From positions 1 through 19,220 of the forward strand of contig QWHP01000005.1 in the NCBI GenBank assembly GCA_021404985.1: 19,220 bases of DNA. Direction: 5' to 3'. Below, piece after piece: positions 14,447-19,220 of this stretch. How positions within the stretch are numbered: the first letter of the stretch is position 1; the number at the start of each line of letters is the position of its first letter. Position numbers and translations under genes: made by a program. The notes below the pieces were generated by a model. The model saw only the letters and a list, made by a program, of their open reading frames with translations. It was not told the DNA's origin and did not search any database. This DNA comes from Actinobacteria bacterium ATB1 (GTDB lineage Bacteria; Actinomycetota; Acidimicrobiia; UBA2766).

Positions 14447-15840
14447 GCTGCGTCCCCCCGGAGCGTCGGGGGTCGCGGCCCGTAGGGGACGTGCACGGCC
14501 TCAGCCTCGGAACTCCGCCAGCGCCGCGCCATCGACCTGAGGACCAGGACCGTCGCGGTGGCCACCGCGGCGTAGACGCCGAGGATCACGAGGAACGACA
14601 CCCAGACACCCTCGCTCGTGGTCGCGCCGTCGACAACCCGCATCTGGCCGTAGACGATCCAGGGCTGCCGGCCGACCTCGGTGACGACCCAGCCGGCCTC
14701 CATCGTGAGTATCGCGGCAACCCCTGATGCGGACGCCGCGCGCAGGAACCACTTCGACTCGGAGACGTCACGCTTGCGCCACCAGAGGACGGCAAACCAC
14801 AACGCGAGTGCGAGGAGAGCCATGCCGAGCCCGACCATGACGTCCCATGCCCAATGGACCACGTTCACCTGCCGGGTCGCCGGGCGGTCCTCGGCGGGAA
14901 AAGAATCCAGCCCCTGGATCACGGTGTCGGTGCTGAAGCCGGACAGCCATGAGGCGAGGCCGGGAATCGGGACGCCGCCCGTCACGTCCCCGTCCTCGTC
15001 CATCCAGCCGCCGAGTGTCTCGGGGACGTCGGACGAGGTCTCGGTGACGAGCTCCATGGCTGCGAACTTCGCCGGCTGGTCCTCGAACACGGACCGTGCG
15101 GCCCAGTCGCCGACCAGGATCTGGAGGGGTATCGCGATCGAGGCGACGGTGAAGGGGATCAGGAACCCGATCCTCGTCCGACGATCGTGTTGGCCGCGCA
15201 GCAGCGAGAACGCATACACGGACGCGACCAGGAATCCACCGACCACGTAGGCCGCCAAGATCATGTGCGTCACCTCGTAGGGTGTCGCCCGGTTGAAGAT
15301 GACACCCATCGGGTCGACGGAGGCGACCTTCCCTGCGGAGCCGAGTGTGAAACCGGCCGGCTGGTTCATCCACGAGTTGGCAGCCACGACCGAGAACGTC
15401 CCACCGAGACCGGCGAGGACGATCGGCACTCCAGTCCAGAAGTGTGGCCACGGCCGCAGACGTTTCCACCCGTAGATGTAGATGGCGATGAAGATTGCTT
15501 CCGTGAAGAAGAAGAGCCCTTCTATGCCGAACGGGATGCCGAACGCAGCTCCGTAGGCGCCCATGAAACGAGGCCAGAGGATGCCGAACTCGAACGTGAG
15601 GACGGTCCCGGTCACTGCCCCGACGGCGAACGTGACTGCCATGACCTTCGACCAGCGCTGCGCCAGCTCCAGCGCGTCAGCGTCGTCGCGGCGGATCGCC
15701 CTGTGGTTGGCGATCAGCGTGATGAAGGCCCACGAGACTCCGAGGGGGACGAGGATGATGTGCACGGCGAGCGTGAATGCCATCTGTGCCCGTGCCCACG
15801 GAACCGGGTCGATTGCCAGCAGACCCTGCAGATCCGGCAC
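14443..15840 (-). CDS. cydA: Cytochrome bd ubiquinol/menaquinol oxidase subunit I
   Basis: CydA carries the three hemes and the quinol site of cytochrome bd, coupling quinol oxidation to O2 reduction to water. It has 465 residues. Visible landmarks: H27 in FTLAVHIILVPLGVSW (heme b595 ligand equivalent), E107 and E114 in GIEGLFFFTEA near heme d, and H192 in YEVTHMILAAYVVGG with M335 in WDVMVGLGM (heme b558 ligand pair). The invariant GRQPW is at 390-394. The segment between H192 and M335 is short, so this is the short-Q-loop type. Ligand equivalences come from alignment by memory with characterised CydA proteins. Start is GTG 15840 with a GGGGG ribosome-binding run 5 nt upstream. It is first in the cydAB operon and divergent from the nitroreductase. 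Confidence 0.96.
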   Translation of the reverse strand: MPDLQGLLAIDPVPWARAQMAFTLAVHIILVPLGVSWAFITLIANHRAIRRDDADALELAQRWSKVMAVTFAVGAVTGTVLTFEFGILWPRFMGAYGAAFGIPFGIEGLFFFTEAIFIAIYIYGWKRLRPWPHFWTGVPIVLAGLGGTFSVVAANSWMNQPAGFTLGSAGKVASVDPMGVIFNRATPYEVTHMILAAYVVGGFLVASVYAFSLLRGQHDRRTRIGFLIPFTVASIAIPLQILVGDWAARSVFEDQPAKFAAMELVTETSSDVPETLGGWMDEDGDVTGGVPIPGLASWLSGFSTDTVIQGLDSFPAEDRPATRQVNVVHWAWDVMVGLGMALLALALWFAVLWWRKRDVSESKWFLRAASASGVAAILTMEAGWVVTEVGRQPWIVYGQMRVVDGATTSEGVWVSFLVILGVYAAVATATVLVLRSMARRWRSSEAEAVHVPYGPRPPTLRGDAA

Positions 15841-15914
15841 CGCTACCCCCGGCCTCGTCGACTTGCCGCAGCTGATTCAAGCATGTGGCGATGCTCGCTC
15901 GGACGCATCCTCGA

Positions 15915-15920
15915 TAGCCT
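15915..15920 (+). promoter_or_regulatory. Candidate -10 box for the nitroreductase
   Basis: TAGCCT lies 19 nt before ATG 15940, leaving a very short leader that holds GAGGAGG. It sits within the 99-bp divergent region shared with cydA. Confidence 0.35.
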
Positions 15921-15939
15921 CGTGGCGAGGAGGACACTC

Positions 15940-16632
15940 ATGACCGACACGCCTGTCGACACCGAAGAGGCCTTTGCCCGCCTCGAGATGCCCATGATCG
16001 AGGCGATGCAGACGCAGCGTGCCGTCCGACGCCTCCACACCGATCCCGTGGACGACGATCTGCTGCTTCGCCTCCTCGAGCTCTCGCTGAAGGCTCCGAC
16101 GAGTTCGAACTCGCAGGACTGGGCCTACATCGTGGTCAAGGACCGCGCGCAGAAGGCGAGACTCGCGCGCCTGTACCGCGTCCTCTACAGGACGTTCAAC
16201 CCTCTGGTGCGGCGGTCGGTAGAGGGCGATCCCGAGGCGAAGAGGCAGGTCCGGCCCGGTCAGTGGCAGGCGGAGAACTTCGAGGACATACCCGTGTTCG
16301 TGATCCCCTGCTACCGGCGAACCCTCAAGCACGCGCCCGTCGGGTTTCCCCAGATCTCCGTGTCGTCGTTCTACGGCTCCGTGTATCCGGCCGTACAGAA
16401 CCTGCTGCTCGCCTGCAGGGCCGTGGGTCTGGGCGCGTCACTCCAGACGCTGCCGATCTGGTTCGTGCCCGCGGCGAAACGCATCCTCGGCCTGCCCTGG
16501 AACGTGAACCCGGTCTGCATCATCCCGATCGGATGGGCGAAGGGCAGGTACGGTCCGACGAAGCGGATACCGATCGAAGAGGTCGTACACGTCGACCACT
16601 ACGGGAACCGTGCCTTCATGAGCCCTGCCTGA
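15940..16632 (+). CDS. Nitroreductase-family FMN-dependent oxidoreductase
   Basis: A 230-residue soluble flavoprotein of the nitroreductase fold, reducing unknown acceptors with NAD(P)H. Landmarks: QRAVRRLHTDPVDDDLLLRL (26-45, the FMN-phosphate-binding arginines), LKAPTSSNSQDWAYIVV (50-66), and AVQNLLLACRAVGLGASLQT, followed by PIGWAKGRYGPTKRIPIEEV at the C-terminus. The frame is open far upstream through cydA antisense, but ATG 15940 is clear because GAGGAGG lies 6 nt upstream and homology starts there. It converges on the HxlR-type gene with a 17-bp 3' overlap. Close relatives include proteins of unknown substrate, so no specific reaction is claimed. Confidence 0.92.
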   Translation: MTDTPVDTEEAFARLEMPMIEAMQTQRAVRRLHTDPVDDDLLLRLLELSLKAPTSSNSQDWAYIVVKDRAQKARLARLYRVLYRTFNPLVRRSVEGDPEAKRQVRPGQWQAENFEDIPVFVIPCYRRTLKHAPVGFPQISVSSFYGSVYPAVQNLLLACRAVGLGASLQTLPIWFVPAAKRILGLPWNVNPVCIIPIGWAKGRYGPTKRIPIEEVVHVDHYGNRAFMSPA

Positions 16633-17309
16633 GCCCATCCATCCCCGCGAGCTCCGCGAGGGTCGTGAGCGTCAGAACCCGTGGTAGCCGCCTGACCAGG
16701 GCAGGGGTCCCGGTCAGCGCGACACGGCCATCGCGGATCGCCGCACGGATCTGCTCCCGACCCATGAGAACCATGTGGAGCGTTCGGACGTCCGACGTGA
16801 TCCAGGCATCCACGTCGAATCCCGGGTCCGTCAGGCACACAGAACAGCCCACGGGCTCGATCACGATCCAGAACCGGCGGGGATCGTCCGTGAAATCGAA
16901 CTTCCGTGAACTCGAACTCGAGCACGACCCTCCTGTCGGGCAGCGAATCAGTGTCAAGAGGACCGTGCACCCACCAGAGTAGGAGTTGGGGATCGAGCTC
17001 CTCTACCGTGGGGTCCTCGAGGATCCACTGCTCCGCCCAGACACCGAAGCCGAAGACGAGCGGGCACAGGTCTTCCCCGGCAGGTGTCAGGTGATAGCTC
17101 CCGTCGAGCCGCTCGACCAGCCCTGCCGCCTCGAGTTGGCGGAGCCGTTTGGCCAGGAGCGTGCGAGACATCGTCGGAAGGCCCCGCGCGATCTCGTTGA
17201 ACTGGGTGGACCCGATCAGGAGCTCGCACACGACCAGTACCGACCAGCGCTCGCCCAGGACCTCGACAGCTTTCGCGATCGGGCAGTACTGCCCGTAGGA
17301 CTTCGACAT
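16616..17309 (-). CDS. HxlR-family transcriptional regulator with SCP2-like C-terminal domain, apparent frameshift
   Basis: A winged-helix DNA-binding regulator of about 230 residues after frame correction. Residues 1-95 are HxlR: SYGQYCPIAKAVEVLGERWS (4-23) with Cys9, LLAKRLRQLEAAGLVERLDG (51-70) and YHLTPAGEDL. The C-terminal part, FDFTDDPRRFWIVIEP and then GFDVDAWITSDVRTLHMVLMG, resembles the SCP2/sterol-carrier domain found in actinobacterial HxlR fusions, probably a hydrophobic ligand sensor. The frames join near 16904 (VVLEFEFT then KFDFTDD), as if one base were surplus. Without correction the frame runs on to 16599 as an unrelated tail. Start is ATG 17309 with GAGGGG just upstream. It is divergent from the acyl-CoA-dehydrogenase-like gene, which it may control. 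Confidence 0.8.
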
Positions 17310-17443
17310 ACCCCTCGTCCCCGTTCCCCCGGCACGAGCCGGCCGGTACAGAAACAGTGCCGGGTTGGTCCGGATCGCGCACTGGTCCCCGCCTCGACGC
17401 GTTCGTACGTTCGCAAGAGACCGAAGCGAACAAGGAGAACGAC
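17310..17443. promoter_or_regulatory. Divergent regulatory region between the HxlR regulator and the flavoprotein gene
   Basis: A 134-bp gap between divergent starts. It contains two GTAC cores: GGTACAGAAACAGTGCC (imperfect dyad, from 17345) and CGTTCGTACGTTCG (17400-17413, with the CGTACG palindrome and repeated GTTCG). HxlR regulators often bind short dyads near their own promoters, so these are candidate operators. No convincing -10 was found. Confidence 0.3.
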
Positions 17444-18585
17444 GTGTACGACATGGTGGATATCGCAGAGAAGGTGAAGCGTGCAGCCGACACACGGGCC
17501 TCGGAGCTGGACCGCAGTGGGGAGTCCCGTTCGAGACGTATGCCGAGCTGCGTGAGTACGGCTACCTGAGAGGTTCCGTGCCGGCCGATCTCGGTGGGTC
17601 GGATGCCGGAATCGATGAGGTGGTGCGCGCCCGGCGCATGCTGGGGGGGTGTGCGAGCACTGCTCTGGCAGTCAACATGCACCTGTTTCAGGTCGGGGCG
17701 GGCGCGGACGGGTGGCGCGCGCCCAGCGCGAACGAGGCGGCCCTGCGCAGAGTCGCGACGGACGGAATCGTCCTCGGATCCACGGGCGCGGAAGCGATTG
17801 TCGCAGGGGCCTCGTCGACACCCACCACTGCGGAGCGGGTCGGGGACGAGTACGTCGTCACCGGCCGCAAGTACTTCTGCTCGCAGGCGGACGCCATGGA
17901 CGTGGTTCGAGTGAACGCGCGGGACACGGACACAGACGAGATCCTGGTCCTGGCCGTCCCGCGGACCGCACCCGGGGTCGAGGTCGTGGAGACCTGGGAC
18001 ACCATGGGGATGCGGGCCACGGCAAGCCACGATGTCGTTCTCGAGCACGTTCGGGTCCGGGCAGCGTCCGTCGCTGCCCGGCTGCCGGCAGAGGCCCCTG
18101 CCTGGCATCCGGCGTTCGCGAACACGATCCGGTGGTCCCTCACGTTGACGTCGGGCGTCCACATGGGGATCGCCGACCGTGCGCTCGAAGAGGCCTACGA
18201 CGATCTTGGTCGGCGCGGAAGTCGTGAGTTCCGCGCCGCGGCACTCACGAACGCGATGGTCGGCCGGCTCGAGGCTACGCACTTCCGCGCGAGTGCGGTG
18301 TTCGGCCACGGCCTCGCAGAGGTCGCGGCCCCGACCGACCCGGCAGCCGGGCTCGTGACGGCCATCACCATGAAGAAGGAGGCAACCGGCGCCGCAGCCG
18401 ACGTCGTGGACGGCGCTGTCGCTCTCGTCGGGGGCCGTTCCTACTTCCGCAAGAGCGTGCGCGAGCGTCTCGCTCGCGACGTTCGCGCCGCTCGTCATCA
18501 TCCGCCTGCGGCTCCGGTTTCGCACCAGATGATCGGTATCCACGCCCGCGAGCGTCACATCTGCAAAGGGGTGTCAGAACGCTGA
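17444..18585 (+). CDS. Acyl-CoA-dehydrogenase-fold flavoprotein, apparent frameshift near the 5' end
   Basis: About 380 residues after frame correction. Start is GTG 17444, with a textbook AAGGAG 6 nt upstream (17432-17437). The first 27 codons (MYDMVDIAEKVKRAADTRAS then ELDRSGE) lie in one frame. From about 17524 the protein continues in another as VPFETYAELREYGYLRGSVP, implying one missing base next to GGGGAG. Later landmarks: GCASTALAVNMHLFQ (69-83), VLGSTGAEAIVAGASSTPTT, the flavin-binding YVVTGRKYFCSQAD (137-150), WDTMGMRATASHDVVLE and the C-terminal GGRSYFRKSVRERLARDVRA. The usual catalytic Glu (IYEGT) is replaced by RHHPPAAP, as in monooxygenase-type members (DszC-like), so simple acyl-CoA dehydrogenation is doubtful. 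The gene overlaps the convergent neighbour by 12 bp. Confidence 0.8.
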
Positions 18586-19220
18586 GACCAGGTCCGCAGT
18601 CGCCTCCGCGATTGCGGGGTCGACGTCGGCGGGGACGAGGATCACCTCGTCGACACCCGTCTCGGCTTCGACCCGGGACAAGGCCTTCGCGAGCGTGCCT
18701 ACATCGGAGAGCCGCGCCTCGGAGGCCGTGGCTCGTGCAGCCGCGGGGCCGAAGATCTCGAAGTAGCGCTCCGTGAACCCGCGCAGCACTGCAGGAGCAT
18801 CGGGGCCCAAGGCATAGAAGCAGGCGGTGACGAACCTCGGCCTGTCCTCTCGTCCCGCCTCGGTCCAGGCCGTCTCGATCATCTCGACGGCCTGCCGGAC
18901 ACCCTCGACGTCGAGGTTGAGGCTGAACCCCGTAACTCCGACTGCCCAGGCCGCGGCGCGCCTTGCGGCCTTCGGACCGAGGACGCCCGCGTAGAGCGGG
19001 GGTCCACCGGGCTGGACCGGGAGCGGACCGGGCTCGGGGGCTCCCGGGGCGGGCGGCTCACCCGACCAGAGCCCCCTGAGTCGGGCGGCCTGAGCGTCGA
19101 GGCGTTCGTGACGGTTGGCGGTCGAGGCTTCCAGAGATTCGTAGTCCTGGCCGCGTGCGCCGATGCCGATCCCGACGTCGAGGCGTCCCGAGGCGATCAC
19201 GTCGATCGTCGCAAGCTGTT
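18574..19220 (-). CDS. Luciferase-like (LLM class) flavin-dependent oxidoreductase, C-terminal part
   Basis: A bacterial-luciferase-fold oxidoreductase using FMN or F420. The frame is open to the right edge of the window, so the 5' end is missing; about 215 codons are present. Landmarks: ATIDVIASGRLDVGIGIGAR followed by GQDYE, the conserved strand-loop after the missing N-terminus; RLDAQAARLRGLWSGEPP; GPPLYAGVLGPKAARRAAAW; and EMIETAWTEAGREDRPRFV. The C-terminal VDEVILVPADVD is the last barrel strand. Substrate is unknown. It converges on the acyl-CoA-dehydrogenase-like gene. Confidence 0.9.
   Translation of the reverse strand, partial: QLATIDVIASGRLDVGIGIGARGQDYESLEASTANRHERLDAQAARLRGLWSGEPPAPGAPEPGPLPVQPGGPPLYAGVLGPKAARRAAAWAVGVTGFSLNLDVEGVRQAVEMIETAWTEAGREDRPRFVTACFYALGPDAPAVLRGFTERYFEIFGPAAARATASEARLSDVGTLAKALSRVEAETGVDEVILVPADVDPAIAEATADLVSAF

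Noticed and set aside
16954..18558. 534-codon minus-strand frame across the flavoprotein gene
   Set aside because: Antisense to the flavoprotein; its last part only picks up an alternate frame of the HxlR gene.

Overview
This 19.2 kb window is GC-rich and densely coded. Its gene content points to an actinobacterium, and I would guess an Acidimicrobiia-like lineage: actinobacterial-type transaldolase, an HxlR regulator carrying a sterol-carrier-like tail, a luciferase-like flavin oxidoreductase, a short-Q-loop cytochrome bd, and several starts that look leaderless. The lineage is an inference from gene types and composition; no rRNA or other marker is present.

Layout. (1) 1-1891: the 5' third of an Lhr-type helicase (minus, running off the left edge), divergent from transaldolase (plus). 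(2) 1940-7514: a long minus-strand block. Read in transcription order it encodes an I78-inhibitor-like lipoprotein, a multi-spanning LPG-synthase-TM/flippase-like protein, an isocitrate lyase/PEP mutase family enzyme, a NarL-type response regulator, a hybrid histidine kinase and a small single-TM protein. (3) 7610-7801: tRNA-Thr(GGU), followed by two related nested-hairpin repeats. (4) 7825-12073: a GH32 beta-fructosidase and a secreted GH29 alpha-L-fucosidase. Between them lies a compact, lower-GC, phage-like islet of about 1.2 kb holding a 32-aa ORF, an unrecognised 212-aa ORF and a frameshifted RusA-like resolvase. (5) 12132-12550: the frameshifted 3' remnant of a secreted-protein domain gene. 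(6) 12621-15840: a class I methyltransferase, convergent with cydAB (minus). (7) 15940-19220: nitroreductase, HxlR-SCP2 regulator, acyl-CoA-dehydrogenase-fold flavoprotein and a partial luciferase-like monooxygenase.

The genes do not form one pathway. Coherent sub-units are the two-component pair at 2300-5051, the ATGA-coupled envelope genes at 5986-7514, the two glycosidases, cydAB (quinol oxidation at low oxygen), and the redox/flavoprotein cluster at the right end with a divergently placed HxlR regulator.

The most notable observations beyond ordinary annotation are these. Five separate single-base frameshifts lie between 10.2 and 17.6 kb, and none was seen in the first 10 kb. A perfect 33-bp palindrome sits inside the histidine kinase gene. 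A twin structured repeat follows the tRNA. An 11-bp palindrome supplies possible GTG starts to two overlapping divergent genes at the edge of the phage-like islet. I did not find a convincing complete new system; the islet and its unrecognised 212-aa protein are the nearest to unexplored material.
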